Below, piece after piece: positions 27,306-37,209 of a DNA stretch of 64,000 nt (position 1 is its first letter; each line of letters starts with the position of its first letter). The translations under genes and the position numbers were made by a program. The stretch comes from an uncultured Clostridium sp. (GTDB lineage Bacteria > Bacillota > Clostridia > TANB77 > CAG-508). The stretch spans positions 1 to 64,000 of the forward strand of contig CABUKD010000004.1 of the NCBI GenBank assembly GCA_902492105.1. Direction: 5' to 3'. The notes under the pieces were generated by a model. The model made no database searches. It saw only the letters and a program-made list of their open reading frames with translations, and was not told the DNA's origin.

Positions 27306-28961
27306 TCATGCCTTATTTTCGTTTTCTACTTCTGGTTCTTCTTTATATATTCTTAATTTTACTAATAGTGCATATAGTTTTGTTCCAAATGGAATCATCA
27401 TCATATCTTCCTTTTTCAAAATTTTGAAAAGGATTATAAGAATACCATAAATAATAGCTCCTAAAATAATAGAGATAATTGTACTAAGATTTGGAGAAAT
27501 AATACTACTTAAACCTTGATTAATAAAGTAAGTAGCAATTCCCATAATAGTTGCTGCACCTATTGGTGCTATCACCATTCTGCCTACTTTAAACTGCAAT
27601 TTGATATTTTTTCTTAGTACCGTAAAAGTAATTAAAAAAGCAACAAATTGACATACTATAGAGCTAATACCTGCTCCCATAATTTCTATATTTGGATTAC
27701 TGATTAAAATAATATTTAATACAAATTTAATGACTGCCCCTATTCCCAGAGCAATTGCTGCTACATAAGTTTTATTTAATCCATATAATCCTCCATTAAT
27801 GGTTTGATTTAATGCAATAAATATCATTGGAATGGAGAATATCATTAACACTTCTGCACCATCATTTGCAGATGGATAAATTAAGTTCAAAATTGGTTGT
27901 GCTAAAGCCATAAATCCTGCCGCACATGGTAGAACAATTAAAAGAGAGGCAAACATAGAAAATGTCATCCTCTTAGAGGCCGTTTGTTTATCCTTTTTAG
28001 CTAAGGCCGCTGAAATAGCAGGGGTAAGTGCTGTTGAAAATGCTACATTAATGGCAGTAGGTAAGTTTACCAAAGTATCTACTTTAGATAAAATACCAGT
28101 TTTGCTCATAGCAAAAGCTTCTAGTTCTTCTTTAATTGGATACATACTAGCAAACGCTGTTTGAATACAATTACTTACTGTACTAGTATCAATTAATGGA
28201 TTAACTACTGATATGACAGAGCTAATGGTAACTGGAATAGAAATTACTAATATTTTCTTTAATAATTGTCCTGCTGTTAAATTTTCTTCTGGTGATGGTT
28301 CTTTTTGTTCTACTTTTAATTTTTTACGCTTGTAATAAATAATTAAATAAACAAAAGTTAGTAATATAGCAAGTGTAGTAGATAAATTTCCACCTGCAGC
28401 CATAATATATGGTTCTTTTCCAATTAAAGCATATACAAAAGTAATAGATAATACACAGTTTAAAAACTGTTCAATAATTTGAGAATAGCTTGTAGGTTTC
28501 ATATCATTTAAGCCTGCAAAATATCCTCTAAATGTTGCAGAAGCTGCCACAAATGCAATAGCAGGTGCTAACACTTGCATAACATACTTGGTGTCTGGTA
28601 CATTAAATATAGCTGTTGCAATATATTCTGCTCCAAAGAATAATCCTATTGAAAAAATAGTACCTAGTCCAACAAAAAATGTCATACAAATTCTAAAAAT
28701 TCTTTGTGCACCTTTTTCATCTCCTATCGCAACTCTTTCTGATACTAATTTAGAAATAACACTTGGAATACCAATAGAAGATAAAGCAAGTAATACAGAG
28801 TAAATCTGATATCCTGCAGAATAATATCCAAGCCCTGTATCTCCAAATCCTTCAAAATTGGTAATTACAAATTTATAAATAAGTCCTAATACTTTTACCA
28901 TAATCTGGGCAAACATCAGGATTAAAACATTCTTCATAAAAGATGTTCCCTTTTTTGACAT
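27306..28961 (-). CDS. MOP-superfamily polysaccharide/lipid-linked precursor flippase (SpoVB/MurJ-like)
   Basis: This is an integral membrane protein of about 551 aa with 12-14 hydrophobic helices. The N-terminus SFMKNVLILMFAQIMVKVLG and the block GLGYYSAGYQIYSVLLALSSIGIPSVISKLV are typical of the SpoVB/YtgP branch of MOP exporters. These flip undecaprenyl-linked precursors for cell wall or spore cortex. The exact substrate (lipid II or another polysaccharide) cannot be read from the sequence. The start is taken at the second Met (MSKKG). Confidence 0.9.
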   Translation of the reverse strand: MSKKGTSFMKNVLILMFAQIMVKVLGLIYKFVITNFEGFGDTGLGYYSAGYQIYSVLLALSSIGIPSVISKLVSERVAIGDEKGAQRIFRICMTFFVGLGTIFSIGLFFGAEYIATAIFNVPDTKYVMQVLAPAIAFVAASATFRGYFAGLNDMKPTSYSQIIEQFLNCVLSITFVYALIGKEPYIMAAGGNLSTTLAILLTFVYLIIYYKRKKLKVEQKEPSPEENLTAGQLLKKILVISIPVTISSVISVVNPLIDTSTVSNCIQTAFASMYPIKEELEAFAMSKTGILSKVDTLVNLPTAINVAFSTALTPAISAALAKKDKQTASKRMTFSMFASLLIVLPCAAGFMALAQPILNLIYPSANDGAEVLMIFSIPMIFIALNQTINGGLYGLNKTYVAAIALGIGAVIKFVLNIILISNPNIEIMGAGISSIVCQFVAFLITFTVLRKNIKLQFKVGRMVIAPIGAATIMGIATYFINQGLSSIISPNLSTIISIILGAIIYGILIILFKILKKEDMMMIPFGTKLYALLVKLRIYKEEPEVENENKA

Positions 28962-28980
28962 CACTTTCTCCTTTCTTTCT

Positions 28981-29026
28981 GGGACGGGGGAAAGTTACCC
29001 TATTTAGGGTAACTTGGGACACTTCA
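28981..29026. repeat. Dispersed repeat family A, copy 4
   Basis: GGGACGG is followed by GTTACCCTATTTAGGGTAAC, a perfect palindrome, then TTGGGACACTTCA. It lies just upstream of the flippase start. Confidence 0.8.
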
Positions 29027-29117
29027 GTTAAAAATTTTATCTTAATATTATTATAAAAGTTAGAAAATATATTAGGATAAACATTTTATAATATAGTAAG
29101 ACAAATATTTTAAGTAT

Positions 29118-29208
29118 AAGGAGTGTCCCTTTTGGTTGATTTTCAGCCAGAAAGGAACGTCCCCAATGGCTGATTTTCGACCAAAAAGGAACGTCCCTAA
29201 TGGCTGAA
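29118..29208. repeat. Dispersed repeat family B, copy 2 (tandem)
   Basis: AAGGAGTGTCCCTTTTGG is followed by two successive GATTTTC-centred hairpins and two GGAACGTCCC(C/T)AATGGCTGA units. The last unit supplies the final Ser-His codons and the TAG stop of the ATP-grasp gene that ends at 29197. Confidence 0.8.
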
Positions 29209-30255
29209 ATTAAATTTAGGCATCATTCCTATTTTGTTTGGTGTGTGGACTGGTAATTGATAAATATCATGTCCTGGAAATTCGTTAGCTTCTACAAATA
29301 GTGGTCCATTTGGTGTAAAGGCAACATCCCAGCCTACATATCCCATTTCTGGTATTTCTTGACATGCTTTTTTGCAAAGTTCTATTGCTTCATTCCAATA
29401 AGGGAATTGAAAGCCTTTTATTTTTTCTCCTGTTTGTGGATGGTTTTCATATACATTTTTTTGTTTATCAATTGCTACTTGTGTTACAATTCCTGTTTTT
29501 TCATCTACTGGTGCTGCCATTCCTCCACTATTAAAATTGTCTACAAATTTGCCACCATTTCCTATTCTAAAATAAGCACAAATAATATGTGGTTCTAGTT
29601 CTGCATTTTTTCTTTCTTCTTTTGGTAAAGATAACAAAGATTTTCCATCTTTTGTGGTTACTACTGTAACAATGCGAACCGTATTAATAGAATTTGGATA
29701 AATTTTGGCAACCTCTGGATGTTGCTTAATTACTTCTTCTAGTTCAAAATTATTTCCTTCTTTGCTTAAATATTGGTATAATTCTTCTAAAGAAGAGTAA
29801 TCTTTCGTAGAAATTTTTTCAATTCCTTTGCCACATCCACCATCTATTGGTTTTGCCATAAATTCTCCATGTTTTTTCAAAAATTCCATTACCTGGTCTT
29901 TAGGTGTTCCATTTACCTTAATCCAATCTCTTTTTAGATATTTATTAAAAATAGTATTAAATTCGTCTTTATTTTTAAAATAATGTAAGGTATCTAAATC
30001 ACAGTATTTTGTTACTAAATTGTTATTTCTTCCTCTTGTTAAATAGGTATCTCTTTGCTCGTCTGTTAAGTTGTACATTTCAAATAGGTCATAGTCCATG
30101 TAACCTGCACCATAACGTCTTGCGCATTTTTGCATATCTAAAAATATTTTGAATTTGGACATTCCTGTTTTTTGATGAATGGAATTTATTTTTTCCATCA
30201 TTGCTTTTTTATCCATTCCTTTTAATCTTTTTAAAATGTAGATAATATTTCCCAC
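29197..30255 (-). CDS. Sugar-transfer-associated ATP-grasp family protein
   Basis: This 352-aa protein has an ATP-grasp fold. FMAKPIDGGCGKGIEKIS at about residues 132-149 is the ATP-binding lysine/glycine loop. INTVRIVTVVTT and a C-terminal GYVGWDVAFTPNGPLFVEANEFPG give the metal-binding Asp/Glu/Asn. The family (ATPgrasp_ST) is usually linked to capsule or exopolysaccharide modification and fits the nearby flippase, but the ligated substrates are unknown. Its stop codon comes from a dispersed repeat. Confidence 0.85.
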   Translation of the reverse strand: MGNIIYILKRLKGMDKKAMMEKINSIHQKTGMSKFKIFLDMQKCARRYGAGYMDYDLFEMYNLTDEQRDTYLTRGRNNNLVTKYCDLDTLHYFKNKDEFNTIFNKYLKRDWIKVNGTPKDQVMEFLKKHGEFMAKPIDGGCGKGIEKISTKDYSSLEELYQYLSKEGNNFELEEVIKQHPEVAKIYPNSINTVRIVTVVTTKDGKSLLSLPKEERKNAELEPHIICAYFRIGNGGKFVDNFNSGGMAAPVDEKTGIVTQVAIDKQKNVYENHPQTGEKIKGFQFPYWNEAIELCKKACQEIPEMGYVGWDVAFTPNGPLFVEANEFPGHDIYQLPVHTPNKIGMMPKFNFSH

Positions 30256-30380
30256 CGCTTTTTCTCCTTTTTTCTCTTTATAGGATTCTAATTTCTATAA
30301 GAAAAGGCTTATTCTATAAAAAGAATCTTTCCATATCATCTCAAATATTCAAGTACTTAATTTTTTAGCTCTTTTCTTAC

Positions 30381-30421
30381 AAAAAATAGTATATAATCAT
30401 TTTTACTGATTATATACTATT
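30381..30421 (-). terminator. Terminator of glyS
   Basis: A 15-bp stem AATAGTATATAATCA/TGATTATATACTATT with a 7-nt loop is followed on the minus strand by Ts. It lies beyond a pair of dispersed repeats downstream of glyS. Confidence 0.8.
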
Positions 30422-30480
30422 CTTTATATTCTTTTCAAGTATTCTATTTGTTTTCTTTAAAAAGTTTGTATAAGCTGACC

Positions 30481-30546
30481 AAATAAGCCCATCTCTAATT
30501 GTCCATAAACTGTACCAGATAAGCCCGTCCCCAATTGTCCACTAAA
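30481..30546. repeat. Dispersed repeat family D, two direct units
   Basis: Two units of the form A(A/G)ATAAGCCC(A/G)TC(T/C)C(T/C)AATTGTCCA are spaced 37 bp apart (30481 and 30518). The second contains CCCGTCCCC, related in core to families A-C, and overlaps the glyS stop codon. Confidence 0.6.
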
Positions 30547-31927
30547 AGCTTATTTTTTCTTCTATATAGTCTTCTAATTCATCAATTTTTACTCTTACTT
30601 GTTCCATGGTGTCTCTATCACGAACTGTTACGCAGTTGTCTTCTAGAGTGTCAAAATCTATGGTTACACAATACGGTGTTCCAATTTCATCTTCTCTTCT
30701 ATAACGTTTTCCAATGCTTCCTGCTTCGTCATAATCACACATAAATTTTTTAGATAAGTTAGTATATACTTCTTCTGCTTTTTCGCTTAGCTTCTTAGAT
30801 AATGGAAGAACTGCTACTTTATATGGTGCTAGTGCTGGGTGCAAATGCAATATTACTCTTGTATCTCCTTCTGCAATTGTTTCTTCTTCATAACTGTTAC
30901 ATAAGAAAGCTAAAGCAACACGGTCACATCCTAAAGATGGTTCAATACAATATGGTATAAATTTTTCTCCGGTTTCTTGGTCTAGATAATTAAAATCTTC
31001 ATTAGAATATTGCATATGTTGTTTCAAGTCATAATCTGTTCTATCTGCAACTCCCCATAGTTCTCCCCAACCAAATGGGAATAAAAATTCAATATCTGTT
31101 GTTGCTACACTATAAAAACATAATTCTTCTTTACTATGATCTCTTAACCTTATGTTTTCTTCTTTTATTCCTAAACCTAAAAGCCAATCTCTGCAGAAGC
31201 CTCTCCAATATTCAAACCACTCCATATCTGTTCCTGGCTTGCAGAAAAATTCTAATTCCATTTGTTCAAATTCACGAGTTCTAAAGGTAAAGTTTCCTGG
31301 AGTAATTTCATTTCTAAAAGATTTCCCAATTTGTGCAATTCCCATTGGCAATTTTCTTCTAGTTGTACGAAGTACATTTTTAAAGTTAACAAAAATACCT
31401 TGTGCAGTTTCTGGTCTTAAGTATAATTCTGATGTAGTATCTTCTGTTACACCTTGGAATGTTTTGAACATTAAATTAAATTTTCTAATAGGTGTAAAAT
31501 CTTCTTTTCCGCAGTTTGGGCATGTGATATGATTTTTTTTGATAAATGATACCATTTCTTCGTCACTCATCCCATCTGCTACCATGTCTTTTCCATTTTC
31601 ATGTGCCCATTCTTCAATTAGTTTGTCAGCTCTATGTCTTGTTTTACAGCTTTTACAATCAATTAAAGGATCACTAAAACCTCCTACATGACCAGAAGCT
31701 ACCCATGTTTTAGGATTCATTAGAATAGCTGCATCTAACCCTACATTGTATTTACTTTCTTGTACAAATTTTTTCATCCATAGTTTTTTAATATTATTTT
31801 TTAGTTCTACACCTAATGGTCCATAATCCCATGAATTGGCAAGACCTCCATAAATTTCTGAACCTGGATAAATATATCCCCTTGTTTTGCATAAGTTTAC
31901 TAACTTTTCCATTGTTAAATCTGACAT
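30542..31927 (-). CDS. glyS: Glycyl-tRNA synthetase (single-chain, class II)
   Basis: This enzyme charges tRNA-Gly. At 461 aa it is the dimeric alpha-2 type rather than the bacterial alpha-2 beta-2 type. Landmarks are [10 protein letters not shown] and CPNCGKEDF (zinc-ribbon-like insert), [35 protein letters not shown] (motif 2) and [10 protein letters not shown] (motif 3). The anticodon-binding domain is at the C-terminus. Expression is controlled by a T-box leader. The enzyme is directly relevant to the unusual tRNA-Gly at 54748. Confidence 0.99.
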   Translation of the reverse strand: MSDLTMEKLVNLCKTRGYIYPGSEIYGGLANSWDYGPLGVELKNNIKKLWMKKFVQESKYNVGLDAAILMNPKTWVASGHVGGFSDPLIDCKSCKTRHRADKLIEEWAHENGKDMVADGMSDEEMVSFIKKNHITCPNCGKEDFTPIRKFNLMFKTFQGVTEDTTSELYLRPETAQGIFVNFKNVLRTTRRKLPMGIAQIGKSFRNEITPGNFTFRTREFEQMELEFFCKPGTDMEWFEYWRGFCRDWLLGLGIKEENIRLRDHSKEELCFYSVATTDIEFLFPFGWGELWGVADRTDYDLKQHMQYSNEDFNYLDQETGEKFIPYCIEPSLGCDRVALAFLCNSYEEETIAEGDTRVILHLHPALAPYKVAVLPLSKKLSEKAEEVYTNLSKKFMCDYDEAGSIGKRYRREDEIGTPYCVTIDFDTLEDNCVTVRDRDTMEQVRVKIDELEDYIEEKISF

Positions 31928-31975
31928 AAAAAATTCCTCCTTTTTCTATTTTATAACTAGAATTTAAAAGTCTAT

Positions 31976-32199
31976 CAAAAAAACACTTTCTCCTCTAGCT
32001 ATTATAAGCTAGGGACGAAAGTGTTATATTCCGCGGTTCCACCCTATTTGATTAATTACTTTTTAATTAATCCACTTTATTTTTTGAATGCTCCAAAGCT
32101 CCACCATATAGTTTTTAAGGTTGGCTTCCACCTTTTCCAACTCTCTTTTACTTAAAATGCTATACTTCTTCTTTTTCACTGCATTTATTCATATGCTAT
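31976..32199 (-). promoter_or_regulatory. T-box riboswitch leader of glyS
   Basis: The minus-strand leader contains the invariant T-box AGGGTGGAACCGCGG (32031-32045). A terminator follows, formed by AACACTTTC and GAAAGTGTT arms (31982-31990 and 32007-32015) with a run of Ts. An upstream stem I region carries AGAGAG and GAAGTATAGCA-type motifs. Uncharged tRNA-Gly is expected to bind and allow readthrough. I could not place the specifier codon with certainty. Confidence 0.92.
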
Positions 32200-32228
32200 A
32201 TCTTACTATTTTTTTCCAAAAAAGTCAA
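32200..32228 (-). promoter_or_regulatory. glyS promoter
   Basis: TTGACT (32223-32228) and TAAGAT (32200-32205), read on the minus strand, are separated by 17 nt. They lie directly before the T-box leader. Confidence 0.7.
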
Positions 32229-32298
32229 GTTATTTTACTGCTTTTTGTCATTCGGTTAATTCTTTTTTACCCATCTTATTGTTTTCATTATATTATAG

Positions 32299-33012
32299 TT
32301 ATTTTATCACCTTCATTGCCTCATCTGTAATTTTATTTTTATCAAATTTTCTCATAATAAGTACTATAATTGCTACAATTAAAAAAGTAACCCCATAAAT
32401 TAGTAAACTAAAATGCCAATTTCCTGCTAATAAATTTTGTCCTGCTAAAGTAGATGAAACAACAGATGGTAATCTTGCTATAGTAGAAATAATAATAAAG
32501 TTTAATGGTTTAATTGGAAGTAGTGCTGCTATATAGGTAAATAAATCTTTTGGTGTTCCTGGTATAAAAAATAAAATAAAAATAATAAAAGAAATGGTGC
32601 TTGGATTTTGAAATACCTTGCTATTTTCAATTTTTTCTATCTTTTTAGGGTCTACAAATTCATAAATAAATTTTCTTCCTAATTTATGAACTAATAAATA
32701 AATAAATGCTGTAATAATCATAGCTGATACCATAATAAATACTGTTCCCCATAGTCCACCATAACAAATTCCTGCTAATATTTCAATTGGTTCTCCTGGT
32801 ATAATAAATAAAAAGATTTGAGCAAATTGCAAGCCGAATAACATAAGTATACCTAAAAATCCAGAACTGTTTATCTTTTCTTGAAAAGCTTGTTGTCCTT
32901 CTGGAGTAGATAAATTTTGAATAAGAGGAATTAAGTAAATTGTAATTCCTATCATAATGGCAACTACCATACATAATAAAACTATTTTAAATATTTTTGT
33001 TTTCTTTTTCAT
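32299..33012 (-). CDS. TVP38/TMEM64 family membrane protein
   Basis: This 237-aa polytopic protein has the VTT (DedA-like) core. FIIPGEPIEILAGICYGG at about residues 69-86 and FFIPGTPKDLFTYIAALLPI at about 148-167 are the paired re-entrant motifs. Members are proposed to move or scramble lipids; the exact role here is unknown. Confidence 0.9.
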   Translation of the reverse strand: MKKKTKIFKIVLLCMVVAIMIGITIYLIPLIQNLSTPEGQQAFQEKINSSGFLGILMLFGLQFAQIFLFIIPGEPIEILAGICYGGLWGTVFIMVSAMIITAFIYLLVHKLGRKFIYEFVDPKKIEKIENSKVFQNPSTISFIIFILFFIPGTPKDLFTYIAALLPIKPLNFIIISTIARLPSVVSSTLAGQNLLAGNWHFSLLIYGVTFLIVAIIVLIMRKFDKNKITDEAMKVIK

Positions 33013-33131
33013 AACTTTCTCTCTTTCTTTATTTTATACCATTTATATTATATCTCATTTTGAGCCAATTTAAAAGTTATTTGTTAAAGTTTCATAATTT
33101 CTTAAGAAACTAATGAGAGTACTACTTAAGG

Positions 33132-33163
33132 AAAAGAGAGGAATTTTTAAACTCCTCTCTTTT
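33132..33163 (-). terminator. Terminator of the beta-helix protein gene
   Basis: Arms AAAAGAGAGGAA (33132-33143) and its near-complement CTCCTCTCTTTT (33152-33163) lie 23 nt after the stop codon. The minus strand then continues TTCC, so the T-run is within the stem. Confidence 0.7.
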
Positions 33164-33185
33164 GATTTACTATTGAATTTTTATG

Positions 33186-35624
33186 TTATTCTTCCACAAA
33201 GTTTACTGTAGCTTTAGCTGAATCTGGCATAGTATTACCTGCAGTATAATCAGCATAATAATATCCTACACGATTAGCACCAGTTCCAGTTCCCTCAATG
33301 GTATTAACCACATTACCATCTGTTCCTACTAAATTTTTAACATTTATTGTATATTTTGCAAAGTATGTATCTGCATGTGCAGGTGCCTTACTTCCAACAG
33401 CTTGGAAACATATAAATCCTCCCCAACCATCATTTGAACCATCTAAAACTGTATTATCATAAATGTTAAAAGTTGCACTAGTATTAAAATAATTTGATAA
33501 TCTTAATGCATTTCCAGAATAAGCAAATGTATTATTTTCAATGGTAATTGTTGCTCCATCTTCTATGTTAAACATGCTAATAACATTATTACCTGCTTTT
33601 GAGTTAAATACATTATTTCTAATAATTGTTCCATCTTTTACGGCCTTGTTTTGTGCTTGGCTAAATTCGATAAGATTATAAATACCAGTTAAGTCATCTG
33701 TTCCTGTTCCAAACGTATTATTTTCAATAACTATTTTTTCAGGAGTAGCAATGTTAATAAGATTATATGCTGTTCCTGTAACTTTAGAAATTGTTGAATT
33801 TGTTAGAGTAAATGGGCCATCTGAATTTACTTTAATTAAAGAAACTCCTGAAGGTTTGGAATTACTATATCCTGTATCAAATCCGGTCATTTCTACTTCA
33901 TCTAAAACAACATTTTCACCAGTAACTGTTACTGTATTATTTAGTTTAACATCTTGTATCTTTACTTCATTTCCAGTAATGTTTAATTTAGACTTTATTG
34001 TTGCGCCATTACCATTAATTGTTATTTTCTTGTCAAGTGTAAGAGTTTCTTCTTCAGTTTCAATTACAACATCTTTGGTTAATTCAACAGTATCTATATC
34101 TTCATTTGTAAGAGCTTCTAGTAATTCATCTGATGATTCAATTATTCCTGTAGTTGCATACTTTTCATCTGAATAATAATACGTTTGCTCTTTATTATTT
34201 GTTTCAGTTGTTGCATAATATTCTTCAATTCCACTTCCAGTAACTGTTCCTTGGTCTTTTTCTATCCAAATTATTGGTACTGTTCTTTCTTCATTATCCA
34301 TTACAATTGTTCCATTTACAGTTAATTGGCTATTTTCTAGTCCTTCTGCCACACCTTTAGATACTTCAATACCACCAAATACATTTCCAGATACATTAAT
34401 TGTTCCTCCTAATGTTACTTTTGATGCATTTACTAATAATCCTGCACTAGCTCCTGTAAATCCTAGGTCTTTTATTGTTGCTTCTGTATTATATACTTGT
34501 AGTACATAGTTATCTCCTGATCCTCCTGACCAGCTTCCTTCTTCTCCTACATAACTAATGATATTTCCATTTCCGTTGATAGTTACATCTCTACCTACTA
34601 CAATTACATGGTCTGTTTCATATTTATAATTGTCTCCTTTTAGCAAATTAATTACTTCTAGGTTTGTTTGTAATGCATGTTCTAATTCTGCTACACTTGT
34701 TACATTTGCTTCTGGCATTTCGTTAAAGTAAAATACTTGTCCTACTTTTACTCCTGTTACTTTTACTAAGTTTCCTCCTACTATGCAGTCATTTACTCCG
34801 TCTTCCCAAATTGTTGGATTTTCTAATACTTCTTCATGTTCTAATGTTGCATTTGTAATATCTAAACTTGGATTTTCTAGTCCTTCGCCTACTCCTTTAG
34901 ATACTTCAATTCCTCCAAATGCGTTTCCGTCTACATTAATGGTTTCTTCTAATACAACATCTGATGAATTTACTAATAATGCTGCATTTGCTCCTGTTAA
35001 TGTAATATCACTAATTGTTGCTTCTGTATTATATACTTTTACTACGTAATTTTCTGTATCTTTTCTCCATTCTCCACTTTCTCCTGTAAAGGTAATAGTT
35101 TCTCCATTTCCGTTAATTGTTACAGGTTTACTTACTAAAATGGAATGATCTGTCTCAAATTTATCTCCTGCAATTAAATTAATAGTTGTGATATCTGGAT
35201 TTGCTAAAGCTTCTTCTAATTCTGTTACATTTTTTACATTGGCTGTTGTAACAACATATTTTTCTAAATCTTTGTATTGAATGTCAAATTCAACGCCACT
35301 TAAGTCAACTGTTTCACCTGAGATTGCTTCAATCCAGTTTCCTTCTAAATCTCTAGAATATACTTTCATGTACTCTAAAGCATCTTGTCCTTCTACTCCT
35401 GTTGGTATATCTATTGTTCTAGCTGCATACATCATGATTTGAGTAGAAATATATGGTGTTTCTTCTGTAAATAAATGTGTACCAATGACATAAATTAATT
35501 CTTCACTATCTGTTTCAGCAATATTTTCATCTGTTGCTTGGAATGTTGCTGCATTTACAATTCCTGTTCCTGCTAAAACAAAAAGTAATAATACAATTAA
35601 AAAATACTTAATTTGTTTTTTCAT
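33186..35624 (-). CDS. Large secreted protein with parallel beta-helix repeats
   Basis: This 812-aa protein has a signal peptide (residues 1-25, ending VNAA). It contains two long homologous modules (about 125-265 and 305-445). Each holds a T/S-x-x-ELE-ALxxx-IxxINL block, then VTINGNG, then VL.VYNTEATI.D...TGA.AGLLVN, and GGIEVSKGV.EGLEN. Further right-handed beta-helix rungs follow (VTINGNGATIKS; IENNTFGTG; IRNNVFNSKAGN; IENNTFAYSGNALRLSN). This resembles pectate-lyase-fold adhesins. No C-terminal anchor motif is seen, so it may be released or held non-covalently. The duplicated modules are similar at the DNA level and could recombine. Confidence 0.83.
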   Translation of the reverse strand: MKKQIKYFLIVLLLFVLAGTGIVNAATFQATDENIAETDSEELIYVIGTHLFTEETPYISTQIMMYAARTIDIPTGVEGQDALEYMKVYSRDLEGNWIEAISGETVDLSGVEFDIQYKDLEKYVVTTANVKNVTELEEALANPDITTINLIAGDKFETDHSILVSKPVTINGNGETITFTGESGEWRKDTENYVVKVYNTEATISDITLTGANAALLVNSSDVVLEETINVDGNAFGGIEVSKGVGEGLENPSLDITNATLEHEEVLENPTIWEDGVNDCIVGGNLVKVTGVKVGQVFYFNEMPEANVTSVAELEHALQTNLEVINLLKGDNYKYETDHVIVVGRDVTINGNGNIISYVGEEGSWSGGSGDNYVLQVYNTEATIKDLGFTGASAGLLVNASKVTLGGTINVSGNVFGGIEVSKGVAEGLENSQLTVNGTIVMDNEERTVPIIWIEKDQGTVTGSGIEEYYATTETNNKEQTYYYSDEKYATTGIIESSDELLEALTNEDIDTVELTKDVVIETEEETLTLDKKITINGNGATIKSKLNITGNEVKIQDVKLNNTVTVTGENVVLDEVEMTGFDTGYSNSKPSGVSLIKVNSDGPFTLTNSTISKVTGTAYNLINIATPEKIVIENNTFGTGTDDLTGIYNLIEFSQAQNKAVKDGTIIRNNVFNSKAGNNVISMFNIEDGATITIENNTFAYSGNALRLSNYFNTSATFNIYDNTVLDGSNDGWGGFICFQAVGSKAPAHADTYFAKYTINVKNLVGTDGNVVNTIEGTGTGANRVGYYYADYTAGNTMPDSAKATVNFVEE

Positions 35625-35720
35625 TTCTTACATCCTTATATCTTAGATTTACAATCAGTTTTTAAATTATTTACATTAAATAAATGATTGCATAAGAAAA
35701 CTTTAATGTAATATAGAAAA

Positions 35721-36923
35721 CTAATTTCCATTTGCAAATACTCTTGTTCCATTACTTAGCTCTATTTTATAATTATTGGCTGCACTAAATTGTTCATAAC
35801 TTACAATTCTTACACCATTTAATTTAGATGACCAGGCTCCCAATTTGTATTCAGAGTTGCCATTAAGGTTACCATAAATTGCTGTAATTCCTACTACTGT
35901 TCCATTTTTGTATGCTGTTACTAATCTATTTGGTGAGTTTTTATCGTTATTAATATATGATGTTACAAATGTATAGGTATCCCATTCACCAGTTACTGTC
36001 ATATTTTTTGTTACAGTAGTGCTATTTGTTACTTTGTTTCCATTGTTGTACCAACCTTTAAAAGTGTATCCAGATTTACTTGGATTTTCTGGTAAAGATA
36101 TTGTTTTACCTTCTTCTACAGTTTGTGTTTCTACTGTGTTTCCATCAACTTTAAAAGTTACTGTATATTTTTTTACTTCTGGCTCTGTTGGTTCCTCTGG
36201 TTCAGTAGGATCTTCTGGTTTGGTTGGTTCTTCTGGTTCTTCTACTGGTTTTTCAGGTTCAGTAGGTTCTTCTGGTTTTGTTGGTGTTTGTGGTTTGTTA
36301 GGTTTTGTTGATGTTTGAGGTTTTTTGTTTTCCTCTTCCCCACTTTCGTCTGCTGTTTGTTCTACTTTAGTATCATCTTCTTTTTCCCATTTTGCAGTTA
36401 TATTACTATCTTCTGTAAATGGCTTAGAAAAGTCTACTTTTTCATCATTCATATACCACCCTAAAAATTTGTATCCATCTTTTTCTGGGGTTTCTGGTTC
36501 TTCTAGCATTCCTTTTGGATCTGTTGTTAATATAGTTTCTCTACCATCTATATTTAAAGTAATTTTATAACCTGCTACTTCACCATTTTGAAGCCATCTT
36601 GCTTCTAACACAATATCTTGTGTAATTGGTGTATTAAAATTAAATTGTTCTGTTGATTCTAACAAAACATCTTGTTGTGTATTGGTTGTTGTTTTTAAAT
36701 ACCAACCTGCAAATTCATACCCTTCTAAGACTGGGTCTGCTGGTCTTGTAGCAGTTTTCCCTTCTTCTACTTGTTGAGAAGCAATAGGTTCTGCACCATT
36801 AGTATCAAAAGAAACTGTATAAATTTGTTTTGTATTTCTAGTAAGTAAAAATATAATAAGTGCAATTATCAATAGAATTACAATAATGGCAACTGCTATC
36901 ATAATTTTTTTCTTCTTTTCCAT
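35721..36923 (-). CDS. InlB B-repeat protein with N-terminal membrane anchor
   Basis: A 400-aa protein begins with one transmembrane helix (about residues 6-27). It has three InlB B-type (Listeria-Bacteroides) repeats with the GxxFxGWY hallmark: GYEFAGWYLKT (about 70), GYKFLGWYMND (about 150) and GYTFKGWYNNG (about 285). A Pro/Glu/Thr spacer (KPEEPTEP and similar) lies between the second and third repeats, and a unique domain at the C-terminus. These repeats are found in host- or surface-binding proteins. The spacer is encoded by DNA-level repeats. Confidence 0.88.
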   Translation of the reverse strand: MEKKKKIMIAVAIIVILLIIALIIFLLTRNTKQIYTVSFDTNGAEPIASQQVEEGKTATRPADPVLEGYEFAGWYLKTTTNTQQDVLLESTEQFNFNTPITQDIVLEARWLQNGEVAGYKITLNIDGRETILTTDPKGMLEEPETPEKDGYKFLGWYMNDEKVDFSKPFTEDSNITAKWEKEDDTKVEQTADESGEEENKKPQTSTKPNKPQTPTKPEEPTEPEKPVEEPEEPTKPEDPTEPEEPTEPEVKKYTVTFKVDGNTVETQTVEEGKTISLPENPSKSGYTFKGWYNNGNKVTNSTTVTKNMTVTGEWDTYTFVTSYINNDKNSPNRLVTAYKNGTVVGITAIYGNLNGNSEYKLGAWSSKLNGVRIVSYEQFSAANNYKIELSNGTRVFANGN

Positions 36924-37125
36924 TGTTTTCTCCCTTCCTTTTATTTTAAATTATAGCAACTTTATTATTAAATTTTTAGCCCCCTTTCAATTTTTTCCTT
37001 TTTCAGACATATTATAACAAAATATGCCAAATTTGTACATACTTATTTTTCATTTTTTTAATTTTTACTGTATAATTTAAAATATCATTTATCAGTTATT
37101 ATAAATTTTCAAAATTTCACAAAAT

Positions 37126-37190
37126 AAAACTAGCAGAAATTATTTACTTCTTAATAATATTATTAAAGAAGTACAATTTCTGCTAGTTTT
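37126..37190 (-). terminator. Large hairpin after the small membrane protein gene
   Basis: Arms AAAACTAGCAGAAAT (37126-37140) and ATTTCTGCTAGTTTT (37176-37190), with inner pairing of TACTTCTT/AAGAAGTA, lie 20 nt past the stop. It may terminate in both directions. Confidence 0.7.
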
Positions 37191-37209
37191 AACTTTTCAT
37201 TGCACATAA

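Noticed and set aside
33751..34176. Plus-strand open frames opposite the large beta-helix gene and other long minus-strand genes
   Set aside because: They are antisense shadows of repetitive coding sequence without start signals or recognisable domains.
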